Positions 1 to 11,681 are shown, numbered from the stretch's first letter. The stretch: DNA of 64,000 bases from Hymenopus coronatus (GCA_030762935.1 CM060900.1:284414284-284478283), one strand, 5' to 3'. Notes: generated from the letters alone by a model not told the origin. A program made the numbers and translations.

Positions 1-1290
1 AGGGGGGGATCGGTAAATAAACATGGTTGAATGCATCATCTACCATTCGAGAACTAATGTATGTATTACAATCATCACCTGATAAAATCTCCCTTCCTAT
101 ATATTATAAATTATTAATAATCCATTTCGCTGAATTGTCTTATCAAATACAACTCGAGTTTTCATCTCTTAAAAGAAGTCGACAAAATGAAAACATTTGT
201 AGTATTACTTAGGATGAAACACCACCTTTATCAGCCACATATTTTAAGTAGGATTTTACATTCTGAACTATTTTTACAGCTTGTTTCCTAAACGTTGCAC
301 CTTTCGCTTTCACGGGATACCATTTCTTAGCAGGTGTCCTTTGAACTGAAGAGCCAGCAAGATTACATAATTGTCTAAATTTTCTTCACAATTTTCCTCG
401 CCACCTAACCACGGACGGAAAAAAAAGTCATGTTTAAAGACAGCTCTTGGCTGTAACACTTTTAAACGCACACCAAATTATGTGCAAAAAAGTACAAACT
501 TGGCAACAGCAGATGTTTCCCGGAGCAGAAGCCTCTGCATTGTTCCCGTGCCATTAGAAACCGCAACTAAATTGACGCCAAGTTTATGGCCCATTGGAAT
601 GTTAACGGCTAAGGCATTAACGGTAGTTTTTTTCGAAAACATGGTGGCCCTCAAACAGGACCGCTCCCCTCCACCACTATGAAATATCCTTTAGCATACA
701 AAAGACGAGCTTGTACTAGGAGGGAGAGGCAAGATAGTAAAACATCTTGTTTTCTGGAGACTCGAAGACTGCGCTTGCATGTCGAGATTCCCATTTAAGA
801 GACCAGTAAGTGGAAGACTTGGCAACTGGAGGGTTGGTTTCTAACCGCAAACTACCTAAACCCAAACTTCAAAGTCACGCCGAGGGTTCTGAAAAATTCT
901 GTAGTATACTCCCGTATGTTGCTATGAACTTTCAGCAGACCAGCCAAAATCCGTTGTGATACCAGTAAAAGATTGAAGGAATCACAACATAAGAGGCTAC
1001 ACTTCAGAGGCAGACAGGCCACTGAGGCGCGAAAGTACCTAATATTTCCAGGCTCGAAGACCCGTCCAACTACTAAAGCAGGCGATGAACTACCCCCCCA
1101 GTCAAGCAGCATTCTAGGGTCCACGTAGGCTATTCTTTCCTTTGAGCAAGCATCCGCACCGCCACGAAATCTAGAAGCGCGCCTGAAAGATGAGAAAGAA
1201 GTGAAACGAAAGGAAAAGAATGCAAAGTAAATCGTGGTGGATTAAAAACCAGCATTCTTCAATTGACTAGGGAAACTATTAATAACCAAT
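1..1290. other. anonymous AT-rich DNA
   Basis: No supported gene here. Short open frames occur on both strands, but none has a recognisable motif or splice structure. A minus-strand open frame of about 55 codons near 206-380 ends in a basic, transposase-like peptide but is too short to assign. Confidence 0.5.
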
Positions 1291-1295
1291 GACAG

Positions 1296-1372
1296 TGGGT
1301 GGTCGATGGGAATTGAACCCGGACCCCCCCCCCCCAATGCAAGCTTCACGCGTTACCGCAGACACAAATATC
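1296..1372 (-). repeat. tRNA-derived SINE fragment
   Basis: Read on the minus strand, 1309-1319 is a good Pol III B-box (GGTTCAATTCC). It follows a C/G homopolymer tract and a tRNA-like anticodon-arm stretch. There is no intact A-box or acceptor stem, so this is a decayed SINE piece and not a tRNA gene. Confidence 0.4.
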
Positions 1373-1799
1373 TGGATATATAAAATATACCATAAAGATT
1401 TCAAACAGAGACACATGTCATTTTACCAGGAGATGTAAGCGCAATACAGTCAAAGTTATTTTCAATGAGTCATCCTACACAGTGATTGCAATTAAAATAT
1501 TACATCTGCTCCTCGAATAAAGACAGTGTTACTTCTGGCTGAGTAGTGGTATCAACAGCTATACAAATGGAGCTCTAATTTTGAAATTCTTATTGCAGCT
1601 GAGGGAGAAAGTACTGCTAATATTAGGGGAAAATCTTTAAACAAGGAGACTACGATTGAACGTTCATCTGGGTCAAGTTTAATAGCCGTAACAGCCATAG
1701 GAGGAATAACTATACATTCAGCCACTTATTAGAAAGCCCATGGTATGAGCAGAATAATGAATTGAAGTTGTAGAGTCGGCGGTGGACAATGGATTTTTT

Positions 1800-1945
1800 T
1801 CGGGCGTAAAAATTCTTTACATTGGCTTCCTTAGGAACGGAAGCAAAGCCGTTGGTCCCGTCTCGTGGATTTACGGTATGTAAAAGAACCTCAAGCCTGA
1901 TATATAGGCCTCTGAGCAAAATTAAGCGGTCTTTCACGCCCAGTA
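1800..1945 (+). repeat. 5'-truncated SINE body (same family as 26291-26536)
   Basis: This stretch aligns along its length with the body of the SINE at 26291-26536. Shared blocks include AAAGCCGTTGGTC, AGAACCTCAAGCCTGATA and GGCCTCTGAGCAAAAT. The tRNA-like head is missing, so the copy is 5' truncated. Confidence 0.75.
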
Positions 1946-1949
1946 TAGA

Positions 1950-3080
1950 ATGGGACCTGAGAACCGCTGTAGTTAAAGAGCGTCCATAAAGAAAAGCTCC
2001 ATTTCATTGAAGGTGTAGATAATGCAATGCACAAAAGGTGGTAATTAAAAAGGTACTGTTTTCTACGTACAGGCATTTATATGTCGGCTTAACTCGAACA
2101 TCTATGGCATTTCTTTCCTTCTGACCTAAAACAATCTGGAAATTGAGGTTTAGGTATATGAATTTCCTTTGTTTAAATTTGGTGTAAGAGAGGAAACAAT
2201 TTTGATTTTGCTATCATTTTCTCCCATTAACTTGCTTATGTTACGCTATTAGAAATGTTTAAGAGTGCTTAAAATTGAAGGTATGTGTTACAACAGTTTT
2301 AATGCATAAATGCAAATTCTGTTTGCAGGAAAAATCTGTTTAATGTGTCGCTTTTATTCACTTCTAATCCGTCAACCACAGGCAATTGTTTCACCACTGA
2401 CGGGGAAAAATCCTTTCTCGAACAATTAAGTGGTTTCTCAGTCATAGCCAATGACTATATATTAATATCAGATAAAGCGCGTCGATTAACATTGTGATAA
2501 AATTATCAATAGAAATCAGATGCTGATCTGCTTGGCACAGTACACTAGTTTGTATCCAAGGCAGAATTTCCTTGCGAATATCTCTAAAGGTACCTGTACG
2601 TCCCTGTGAATTGAAATTGTATCCATTGATGTCAATCTCCTATTGCCTAAGCTGTTTTGGAGAAAAGTTGTCCTTATCTTTAAATGCGAGGAGGTACGTC
2701 GTTCCGTAGAACAGCTAGTGAACGGAATTATAAGAACCAGGTTTAATAGTTGTGTGCACTTGTGAAGGCGTCACTAATTTTATTAGCTTTTAAAGACTTA
2801 ACAATGCTTCGAGATTAACACCTTCGTAAGCCTTATCTGTAAAGTAAGTTTTTCCTCAATAGTGTCTGTATTCGGAAACTGTTTCCTGTAGCTTATATTT
2901 AAAAAATTCAAAGCCTGAAGAGGAGTACTATGGAGTATTTATTCTTGATATTTGGAAGTATCGGCAAGCTTTAGAAATTCTAAATTTCGTTTATCATTCA
3001 TTCAAATCGCACATAACGTCCATTATTTTGTACAAAATGGACTTAAGTTTATATATGTATTATTCTAAAGACAGTATGTA
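1950..3080. other. anonymous AT-rich DNA
   Basis: I see no gene, repeat or motif that I can support in this stretch. Confidence 0.5.
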
Positions 3081-3083
3081 ATC

Positions 3084-3545
3084 TTAATCTTTGCCGAAGA
3101 GCCTCTGCAATCTTATTAGTTTGTTTTTTTCGTCACCACCCAGACGTACCCGATCTGCCACGGACATTGGGGCAACTGCCACATCGCCAACCCAAACCGA
3201 ACATTCCCTTCCGGGAGGGTCTTGGTGTTCGGGCCGACCACTTCTAGTAATGTCAGAAGTATCTTGGGTGCTGGGGGGTCTGTTGCGCTCACATTGAAGC
3301 ACTTGAAGAGGTCGGTACCTCTCCCCCTCGGTGGTCCCATATGGACAGGCACAATATCCACTGGCATTTATTATTCCACTGTAACTGTAATTAGAAACGT
3401 GCAGGTATGGTATTAGGCGTCGACGTAATATCCTGCACACTAGACACATTTGTTCGAACGTTGCCGACTTCAACGTTACAAACAATTTATGTGCAGTGTG
3501 AAGGATACTGTCAACTAAGGATCGCATCAATAACAATACATTTTT
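3084..3545 (-). other. GC-rich stretch with long open frames on both strands
   Basis: About 3130-3350 is clearly richer in G and C than its surroundings. It is open on the minus strand in two frames (a 150-codon frame at 3084-3536 and an 83-codon frame at 3116-3367) and on the plus strand in two frames. The minus frame carries a C-A-C-P-Y-G stretch and many prolines and arginines, but matches no family I recognise. It could be an exon, the 5' part of a mobile element, or a compositional accident. I did not find a convincing acceptor and donor pair. Confidence 0.3.
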
Positions 3546-3599
3546 ATGGAATGAAACGGTTTAATGTTAGGGAATACGGTTATGAAAATTGAATTTTAG

Positions 3600-4030
3600 T
3601 GCTTGAAAGCGAAATTGAAACAGTTTTCTCTGCTCTTAAAAGCAGTATTTGTCCTCATTTTGGTCAAAATTTGCCAGGATAATGGTCCTCATAGTGAATA
3701 GGTGGGCATAGGAGGATGTCTCTTAATACAAGAATCAATTTGAAACGGTATGTCTTGTTTATTAAATCGAGAACCAATTTAACACTATGGAACATATTGC
3801 TGTTATGTTATTTAAAGTTTTTGTAAGAGTGTACTGTGTAAGTTAGTACTAAACGGCACGTCATCGTGGTTTTGCGCATGTCAAAGGAGAAGATTCAGGT
3901 CCTTACTTGCGAGAAACTCGTACTAAGCTCGTAGTGTCAATATCACAGTCAGATGTAAAACTCCACTCAAAAGTGATAAGGCGTGAGCGAAAATTGAGTG
4001 ACACTTGTTTTTTTTTTTTTTTTTCCTAGT
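3600..4030. other. anonymous DNA ending in a poly-T tract
   Basis: No gene seen. A T run of 16 bases (about 4009-4024) precedes CCTAG and could be a retroposon tail in reverse orientation or a polypyrimidine tract. Confidence 0.4.
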
Positions 4031-4120
4031 GAAACCTTATACAAACTTACAAAAATTTCCAGTAAGCCGTGGTGCTGGGAAGTGGAGGTGGTAACTACTT
4101 GATTATTAGGGTCTCCTGCA

Positions 4121-4463
4121 GCTCCTATTTCTCCTAAATCATTTGGGAATGAAGTCATAATGACACAGCTTACAACATGGGTGTACTCCAAACGCAATGC
4201 CGAGATGGACTCATTGCCACTCACTTTACTTGAGTACGCCACAAGATCAACTATATTGGAAATGATGTGGACTAAAAACTTACGAGCAGTACTACCCGTC
4301 CTATCTCATGTTACCGGTGGCGAATGCTTGCACAACAGTTACTGGACATGCACTGAAGAAAATGTGTGCATTAAACAAGTATTCGAATACAGTGGTGTGT
4401 TAAACGAACATGTTCACTCTTCGTGTACGATGCCCCATTATAGCAGAGCAGACATTACAGAAG
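4121..4463 (+). CDS. candidate internal exon, Cys-containing, unknown product
   Basis: An open frame runs to a near-consensus splice donor, AG|GTGAGT, at 4463/4464, leaving phase 1. The 3' part encodes a cysteine-containing peptide (motifs GGECLHNSYWTCTEEN and VHSSCTMPHY) of the kind seen in extracellular domains, but I do not recognise the family. The acceptor is uncertain: TCTCCTGCAG ending at 4120 is the best pyrimidine-rich choice and gives phase 1, while a later AG near 4288 would give a shorter exon. A competing open frame lies on the minus strand (about 4047-4240) and ends at a GTAAGT donor, so coding strand and extent are open. No upstream exon was found. Confidence 0.3.
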
Positions 4464-4469
4464 GTGAGT

Positions 4470-4930
4470 TGCAACAAATCCGATAACTATTTCTTATTGT
4501 CTAGTGTTAATTAGAAAAATGGGAAGTCAACATAAATGCCCTCTTGTTTATAGCATTATGTGACGAACTGTACCATACGGCCGATCTCCCCACGGCCCCT
4601 CAGTAGTCAATATTCAACAGCAACACTAGCAACAGCACTGTCACCGGTAGCCTGAACTGGGACGACAATAAATTATTGTTAATCACGCTCATTGATCTGA
4701 TCTAGCATTTATAGTTACTGCACTTGCTATTGCCATCATAAAAGAATGATGTGTAACACGAACGGGCTCCTAATGACCTGTTCTTACGTAACATACTTTT
4801 TATGCTTGTTGACCACCTCTTTAGATAGTGGTTTATCTACTCTGTAAAATTCATTTCTTAAGTTGGCAACGATGGCGGAAACAGCTGAAAAATAATTTTT
4901 GAATGTCTTTCTTTTTCTTCCTCGTATGTA
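4470..4930. other. anonymous DNA
   Basis: No gene or repeat recognised. If the exon ending at 4463 is real, this is intron. Confidence 0.4.
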
Positions 4931-4959
4931 AGACTTATAACCGCCCCCCCCCGCCCCCA

Positions 4960-5232
4960 GGACTTACAAACCAGCACCTGCGGTCAGACGGCATTTTAGG
5001 TGCAGAGGCTGTGAATTAGAAGTCAGCTAGATGCCTGGTATGAAGGTGAAGTAGATGATATGAATGACAGGAAAGGTGAACAGTTGGTGGAATGAACGGC
5101 GGTGGAAACCGGAGAACCCGCAGAAAATTCGCCCAGACGCCGCTTCGTCCACCACAAATCCCACATGCGATCCCCTGGGTTCGAACCCTCACCGCCAAGG
5201 TGAGCAGCGAGCGATCTAAGCACTCGGCTAAG
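4960..5232 (-). repeat. tRNA-derived SINE, long-bodied copy
   Basis: On the minus strand a tRNA-like head (TTAGCCGAGTGCTTAGA, then B-box GGGTTCGAACCC) is followed by ATGTGGGATTTGTGGTGGAC and CTCCGGTTTCCACCGCC. The same body blocks occur in the SINEs at 38110-38323, 58067-58208 and 61921-62143. This copy carries a further unshared tail of about 130 bp. A C-rich tract adjoins its 3' side. Confidence 0.8.
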
Positions 5233-5239
5233 TAAAATA

Positions 5240-5990
5240 ATTTGTATGGAGAATTATATAGAACCGCGTGTGGGGGAGCACAGAAAATGAAACGGACCTC
5301 AAACTCAATGAGTAAAAATGGTGAGAATGTCGATGGGGTTGAAGTAGAAACGCTTTGGAAAACTAAATTTTAAATGTATGCACATAAAGGCCTTTACATC
5401 TTGATCCACAGATATAAAACCATAGGGATTTAATTGTACATATGGCGAGTTACCTAAAATTTATATAGTTTTATTTAAAAATAAATTCGTTCTTGAATAA
5501 TCTGCTCGCGTGGGTCGCACGCCGAATAGAAGAATGTAGCCTGAAACTAACTACAACATTAGCATTAACATACAAATGCATGTAAACACTTTGCAAGATC
5601 TCTTTGAAAACTAACTTGATGCGCTGCCTACGTAAGTATAACTTTAAGAATTATGGGTATATTTTAAAGAAATGCAAAATATTTAGTTCGCTAAAGGTGT
5701 CATTAAATATCTTGCAGGAGACCCCAACAGTTTACTTCCACCAGTGTGGTGTGTGTTTGCAAAGTTCCCTAAATAAAGGCTATGATTGCAGTGCTTTTTG
5801 CATTTTAACCTGGTTTTCTTCACAGCGCTCTCAGTTGGCGGTAATTACCACCGTCATTTATATGTTGATTGACGTCGACTATCTCAGGTTTTTTAAAATA
5901 CTTTGATTTGAAATGTACACCAATACACTGTGGTATAAAGCAGTGGTCAGTGGCATTTTTTTTTCTCTTTCCTGACAGGCTGAATTTCCG
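5240..5990. other. anonymous AT-rich DNA
   Basis: No supported gene. The 100-codon plus frame at 5604-5906 has no motif and no splice context, and is probably chance. Confidence 0.5.
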
Positions 5991-5999
5991 TGAAGTATC

Positions 6000-6033
6000 T
6001 TTTTCTTCTTCTTCTTCTTCTTCTTCTTCTTTC
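6000..6033 (+). repeat. (TTC)n microsatellite
   Basis: About ten uninterrupted TTC units. They create an artificial glutamate- or arginine-rich frame on the minus strand. Confidence 0.95.
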
Positions 6034-6289
6034 CTCACTGTGACTACTGCCTGACGACTTGCGCGCCGGCTGCCCAGTTCGGATTCTCACCGAAACATTT
6101 AAGCATACATTTACAATGAGATATAAATACAGAAGAAACGCAGCATAAGCGCCACAGACGCGAGGGAAACCCATTATCATTGCAGTCGTGAGCGTTATGC
6201 AAGAAGTTGGCACGAGCTTCTATGTTCGTAAATTACATGCGGATATCTCCCAATCGCACCGGAACTTTCATATTGAATAACATAACCCA

Positions 6290-6725
6290 CAATATCATAT
6301 AAGAAAATGTACTCAATCTTTTATAAATAAGCAAACAGCCTATACTAATTACATACACAGAACTGGCTCCCGCGGCAGTAACGTCACAATAATTGGCCAA
6401 AATGTTGAAATGGTGCAGGCTGCAGAAGGTGCATAAAATTTGCATGTTCAAAACAATTCACATTATCGGTTTCCGCCTTAGGAGTTTTGGGAGTCAAGAA
6501 ATCTAGTCGCAGATGGTGCGTACTTCCATTAAGTCAAAGGTTTCAGTAAGAAGACTTTTTTATTTAATAACTCCAGCCTTTACTACCTAGGCACCGCGGG
6601 CGATATAAGTAAGGAGACTAACATGCCTCTTGAGAGAAATGAGAGATGGCACATGGCCAAATAGAAGAGCAACATGTATGTATGTTGGGCGCTGTAAAAT
6701 CTCGCATTCCGGTGTTTAACAGCAG
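6290..6725 (+). repeat. dispersed repeat W, copy 1
   Basis: Two blocks are shared in the same order with 22260-22560. One is CGCGGCAGT.ACGTCACAAT and its AT-rich flanks (6300-6420). The other is GGCGCTG.AAAATCTCGCATT (about 6690-6712). The family is unknown and no coding capacity is apparent. A short SINE 3' end may be inserted around 6568-6606. Confidence 0.55.
6568..6606 (-). repeat. SINE 3'-end fragment
   Basis: CTTTACTACCTAGGCACCGCGGGCGAT resembles the 3' tail of the minus-strand SINE at 38110-38323 (CTTTTACTATATAGGCACCGCAGGCGAT). It is short, so confidence is low. Confidence 0.4.
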
Positions 6726-6729
6726 ACAA

Positions 6730-7525
6730 TGCAAAGAATGCAGAATTCTTCCTCTATAGGTACCGTGCGAGTTGCAAGTGGGGCACTCTGGTGGCAAGTT
6801 GTGCGTTTTCTTCGAATGCAGTGCGCGTGCGGTATGTTTTTGTTGCAATGACTGAAGTTAGTGATTGTTGTTCTAGCAAGAGTAACAATAATTTTTCCGT
6901 CGTTGAAGTAATTAATTATCAGAGCTAGGAAGTTCGTACGGATTTCCTTATGCAGAGTAGGAGCGGCCAGGGTTGACAAAACCATGCCGCGCTATTTGCG
7001 CGAGCAAAGATCAACGTAGAGTGCAACCCATTTTTGCAAAACAGATGTCACTGCATAACACAGAACCACGTCGGTAGGAAGGAAGACGTTCGAATAATAT
7101 CCTTGTTGCGCTCAATTGAGCAAAATTAATTTGTTTTACAACCATAGTAAGTTTTCTAGCAGTGCACTTATGCAGGTGCTTATTCAGAAACCGATGGCAG
7201 TTCTAGTAAACAAACCGTCAAATGTCTAGTAACAGAAAGCTTCACAGAAACATTACTGATTGCAAATGTGTTCAGAAAGTTGCCAACAAATATCACACTG
7301 ATTTAGTTTAATTCCTGCTTTCGTTTTTACCTGGTAATAGTCTAAAGAAATTTAAAAAATTAGTTTTATTTGAATAATTTACATTCGATCACAGGTTTGT
7401 TTACAGCTCTCCTCCCCTGCGTTCTTATCAATGACTTGTTTTGATGCGCCGAGATGGTCGATCGCAACCTGTATAGGAAACGGTGAACGGTACGAACTTC
7501 CTAGCTTTGTTAATTATACATACAA
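6730..7525. other. anonymous DNA
   Basis: No gene or repeat recognised. Confidence 0.4.
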
Positions 7526-7527
7526 AA

Positions 7528-7952
7528 AATCTTATCATGTTCCATTCACAGGACTTTCTCTACCTGTTCTACAAACAAACTTCTTACAAAGGATTGTTCT
7601 TCTTTCTACTCCATGCTAATCGAAATAAGCATTGGTATAGTGGTCATATTACTTAGTTCCGTGTACGTAGAAGTTAAGTAAGGGAATACATAATGCTAAA
7701 GAGACAGTCAAGTAGTTTGAAAGTTTCACAATGCATTGTCATTGAAATTAGCTTATTTACATGGCTCGGAGTAAACCAAGAGGAATCGCGGACGACTTAT
7801 TGTTTGAGAAAAGTTTATAAGGATTTCAAAACTTAAATCGATAACAAGAAATATCTCGGAAATGCTTAACTCTACAACAGAAACACAAAGGTCATACATT
7901 GTACGTTTTAACGAAAATCATTTATAATGAAGAGGATTTCAGAGGCTATTCC
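7528..7952 (-). mobile_element. Z element, 3' half
   Basis: The minus strand matches the 3' half of Z: the subterminal GTAGAGAAAGTC motif, then the ATGTG/CACAT-type hairpin at the 3' end (lowest coordinates), and the conserved block around AATAGCCTCTGAAATCCTCTT. The copy is truncated at the 7952 side, where a short tandem repeat begins. Confidence 0.7.
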
Positions 7953-7964
7953 CGGAGGGGTTGG

Positions 7965-8170
7965 AACACTTCTACGGAGTGACACTTCTACGGAACCTTT
8001 TCCTCTACCTGGCGAGACCGAAGTTGAATGTTGACACTTGTACGGAACAAGGTTAATGATTGGTAATACATGTTTAGGAAAGAAAATTCTACGGAACATT
8101 TTCCTCTACCTGGGGGTCGGCAATTGAATATTGACACTTGTACGAACAAACACTAATAGCTGGTAATAAC
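7965..8170 (+). repeat. two-copy tandem repeat, about 101-bp period
   Basis: The block starting CTACGGAAC.TTTTCCTCTACCTG at 7988 recurs at 8089. It continues through TTGAAT.TTGACACTTGTACG to TGGTAATA.C in both copies. A CTACGGA motif also occurs just upstream. The unit resembles nothing else in the window. Confidence 0.85.
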
Positions 8171-8171
8171 A

Positions 8172-8172
<1 letters not shown>

Positions 8173-8210
<38 letters not shown>
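8173..8210. repeat. (AT)n microsatellite
   Basis: About 19 AT dinucleotide units directly after the tandem repeat at 7965-8170. Confidence 0.95.
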
Positions 8211-8214
<4 letters not shown>

Positions 8215-8849
8215 TAGTACATTAAAAATAAAAATAATATTATAGTTGTAGAAAACAGAGTTCACCTGTAACTGTACTTATTATAAATGTTAGCTATTTA
8301 TTCTCCAGATAAGTGTTGCATTACTGCATCATAAAATAGTATTAAATTGCCTTAGTTTCGTTAAGGGTACACCAGGGTATCAGTTTCACATACCACCGCA
8401 ATGTGGTTAGAAGGAAGCTGGTACTGAGTAATTACGTTTTTTTTTAAACAAATTTTAAGAGACATTCAGCCCTATTTGTGTCGTTTCCAAGGAACACCAC
8501 GGGGACGTAGTCTCTTTTCGTTTCCCCCTTTTTTAACTGACTATTACACTTATTTATAATATTTGCATGGTATATCTGCCAACTTGTGACCTTTTTTCAT
8601 AACAAAATTGTAATTTCTGCGAGTAAGCCTAGCAAGACAGAAATTTTAAGTTGTCATCAACCTGAGTCTTTTTAGAGCCTTTGAAATAGTCTCGTCAATC
8701 TTAATTGCGTATTTCTTCCTTTTTTTCCCATCGATATTTAAAACTAACCAGACAAAGTGGTAACCGTGATACTCGGCGTCTTCTGAAATATTGTTTATTA
8801 ATGAAAAAACATTGGGAAGCACTCTTAAAATTGATCTGTTTATTCTTTG

Positions 8850-9590
8850 ATGCGCCCTTCTGAGATGTTATTAGTGCGGTGTCATCTTCCACTACAGTTC
8901 CACATATCTCTTGGTATGTGTTCTTTATCGAGCCACTGGTCAACAGAATTGCCGTAGAACTCTTGAAGTTTTTGACTCTCAGGCGTGCTCTCCTGAATGC
9001 ACATTCGTCCAAGATTTCCAAAGGAAGGTGAGCTAGTGCTGAACACATTCTTATATGACAGCGCTTATGTTCGTTTTTCCCAATAGGCAGGAACAAGGCC
9101 GCAATCTTGTACTTTTCTCCACAGACATTGATTAAAATAATTGCAACAAAAAATCTCTACTTATCTGACTGTAAAACAGTTTCGAAGTCCATGATGAGTG
9201 TGCCTGGATGCACTGCACATTGGTTTAATAGCTTTGAAAAAACGGTCATATATTTTTCGTTTTTTGTTCGGCAGCAAGGCGTACACAGCTGGAATTGTAT
9301 TTGCTTCCTCCCAGGAGAATCCGAGGTTGGCGTGAATGACAAATAACTGTCCAAACTCCTTGCTAAACTTCTTGAAGGTTCCGTCGACAAAGAACGAAAC
9401 ACAGCCTGATAAAGATGGTTTTCCCTTTTCGCTAGCAAAAAAACAATATTCTGTCATTCGGACCTCTGTTGTCATCTTCAAGTAAAAATGTGTTACCATC
9501 GTTTATAAGCAAGAGATTTATTTTCTTGAAGCACCATGTCTTCGGAATCGGTCGGATGGTTTGTAGGTCCCATATTTTATCGCTTATTGT
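8850..9590 (-). pseudogene. MULE (Mutator-like) transposase remnant
   Basis: The minus strand encodes the core of an arthropod-type MULE transposase. The stretch with FVDGTFKKF then QLFVIHA then YALLPNKK (ORF 9161-9499) corresponds to the start of the MULE catalytic domain, with D of the DGTF motif as the expected first catalytic residue. After a frameshift near 9215 the protein continues as GTLIMDFET. Near 8870-8930, in another frame, it has MWN followed by RTNN..EG, the conserved C-terminal MULE signature. Stops and at least two frameshifts show that it is dead. The N-terminal zinc finger (often FLYWCH) and terminal inverted repeats were not found, so this is a fragment. Confidence 0.75.
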
Positions 9591-9954
9591 GATGCAGCTA
9601 TATTTTGGCACTTCTGTGTCACGGTAGCGATGTGACTAAGTCATAGCCTTGATTGAAGAGCTTTCCTACATCTTAAACGTAAATACTTCTGCATTTGTTT
9701 TTTTATGAAACATACGTTACTTCTTATTTGTTGGTATAATCCACTATATAGCGATGCCCGTTGTAAAGAACTAAAGGCTTTCCTTTTGTGATTTTGCTGA
9801 ATATCACATCTCCATAACAATTATAATGAATTAGCAAGTGCCACTCTCCTCCCAATTCTTATTGTACTCGCGTCACAATCCTAAGAAACGCATTAGGCAA
9901 TTACCTTCCGTACAAGTGTCAACCTCTTCCCAGGAAATGTAAGGCATACATTTT

Positions 9955-10303
9955 ATTTGTCACTAAATACCTTTAATGTACGGTATTTAATAAAAATCTT
10001 TAGAGCCATTTTTGAGAATGAAACGGGTAAAGTGTGGTTTGGTGTTGGAGGATTTTCTTGAAAATCTTCGTGTCGCACATCCTTGGAAGATACTAAACTT
10101 AAATACCGAGTTTGGTACATAACGCGGACTTTTCGTTTTTTGAGTTGTCCATACACTATAAAAAAAAAAAGAAATCAACAACACCACGCACACAGACCTT
10201 CGTCTAATTTATTACCAGGGGTCTCAATACATATTTCAGGTAAAATCTCGGTATGGAATTTAAGAGTGGAATACAATACCTTGTCTACGTACTATATGCG
10301 TTG
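9955..10303 (-). mobile_element. Z element, 5' half
   Basis: The minus strand matches the Z 5' half. It includes the GACACGAAGATTTTC block (as GAAAATCTTCGTGTCGC on plus at about 10059-10075), the C-rich segment and the head GTACGTAGACAAGGTATTG. It stops at a TA exactly where Tc1-like element A begins, which fits Z having been the target of that insertion. Confidence 0.75.
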
Positions 10304-11059
10304 TACACCCGTCGCAAAAAATAATCTGAAGTCATGTCTGGAACGCCAAATTCGTCTTAAGTTCTACACGGTACAGCACCTTGTGTATACCATACAGTTG
10401 TTTAGGGGCACCAACAAATTGTTACAAGTTCCAAATCTTTAACCCATATGATCAATAAACATGATGAAATACATAACTTAAGCTTATTCAGCAACAAACT
10501 ATCAATATTAACGACAAAATGCACGATTCAGTTTGTATTGTACGGCATTACTAAACCTGCTACCTTCCATGTGTGTTCACTGTAGCACTGTGGCAAAGCG
10601 TTGGTTACTTCTCTACCGAGGGTTGCAGGTTCACTTCTGGCATGAAATAAACATTTTTTCCCTTCTCTTCATGATGTTGAATCAAAACGTAGCGGCTATG
10701 TATTTTAGACATAATTATTTCATACACGACATTCGGTACAGTTAATAATATGTATTTATTGTATCGAACAGCATTATGCTGCACTAAACATGTGGTGCGC
10801 AGAATGGTACACAGACGCAATCAGTTCTCTCTCAATGGTGGGGGGATGTAATCTGTACACCCTTCACAAACCGATCCAATAGGAAAATGACAATGGGAAA
10901 TTGAGCAACGTGATAATCCCAGGCGAGGTAACGTTTTGTTCCACACGTAACGATACGATGTAAAATACTTGGCTTCACAATATTCCACCATGGTCGCGTA
11001 TTATCTGTATTGTGTTAGAATTGGATATCACTGTCTAGGTGTGCTGTGGCAGCTTGACG

Positions 11060-11420
11060 ATACACTGAACGGTGTGCAATACACGGTAATACTCGATAAT
11101 ATTTTGATTCCCGTTTAGGAGGAGATATTCTGATGGAATTGTTGCATTTGTAAAGCGTAATAATTCTGTCCACACATCTCAAAATGTTTCAAATTGGTTT
11201 TCAGATTGGCAGGACATCAGAGTGTAGAAAGTGACAATGTGTGGGTTGAGGTAAAAAGGGAGCTGCGCTCCAATTTAATTGTTGACGGGCGAAGGACAAA
11301 AGATGACTTCTAGGCACAAATTCAAGAAGCCTGGGATCATGTAGCTTCTCGTCCACATTACTGCAAGCATTTAATTCTGTCTATGCCCCAAATATTGAGG
11401 GCAGGTATGCGGGGTGAGAA
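11060..11420 (+). pseudogene. Tc1-family transposase, C-terminal part
   Basis: Reading plus with frame changes, the DDE core is recognisable. At 11153 begins QRNNSVHTSQNVSNWFSDW, equivalent to the Tc1 'QDN.P.HTS..V..WF' segment around the second catalytic Asp; here N replaces that Asp. From 11238, DNVWVEVKRELRSN corresponds to the 'NPIENVW.E.KR' segment. An in-frame TAG near 11319 is followed by AQIQEAWDHVASRPHYC, the usual Tc1 C-terminal 'W..L' region. The N-terminal HTH part is not recognisable. Copies B and C carry the same region with different lesions. Confidence 0.75.
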
Positions 11421-11616
11421 TTCATATCCCGATATTATGTTTATTTTTTGTGTTTTAGTTTTAGAAGGTAATAGTTTATTTGTACAGTTTTTAACACGAG
11501 CATTAGTAGAATTATGGTTATGTTTGCACAGATAGCTCCATAACTTCAAATGCCAAAGTTATATTAATGCAATATTAGGATCTACAACAAATCCAGTCAT
11601 TAAAAAAATGACAAGC

Positions 11617-11681
11617 AGTGCAAGATTTGAACTTAGGAGTTTATGAGTGGAAGCAAGGCTCTCTTAACCTCTCGGCCACCG
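11617..11681 (-). other. tRNA-like module inside Tc1-like element A
   Basis: On minus, GGTGGCCGAGAGGTTAAG is a good Pol III A-box (TGGCCGAGAGG). About 35 bases later comes a weaker B-box, AGTTCAAATC. The arrangement resembles tRNA-Ser or tRNA-Leu heads. The same module sits at the same place in copies B and C, where the B-box is better (GGTTCAAATC). Confidence 0.6.

Noticed and set aside
5820..6213. Glu- or Arg-rich minus frames
   Set aside because: Created by the (TTC)n microsatellite at 6000-6033.
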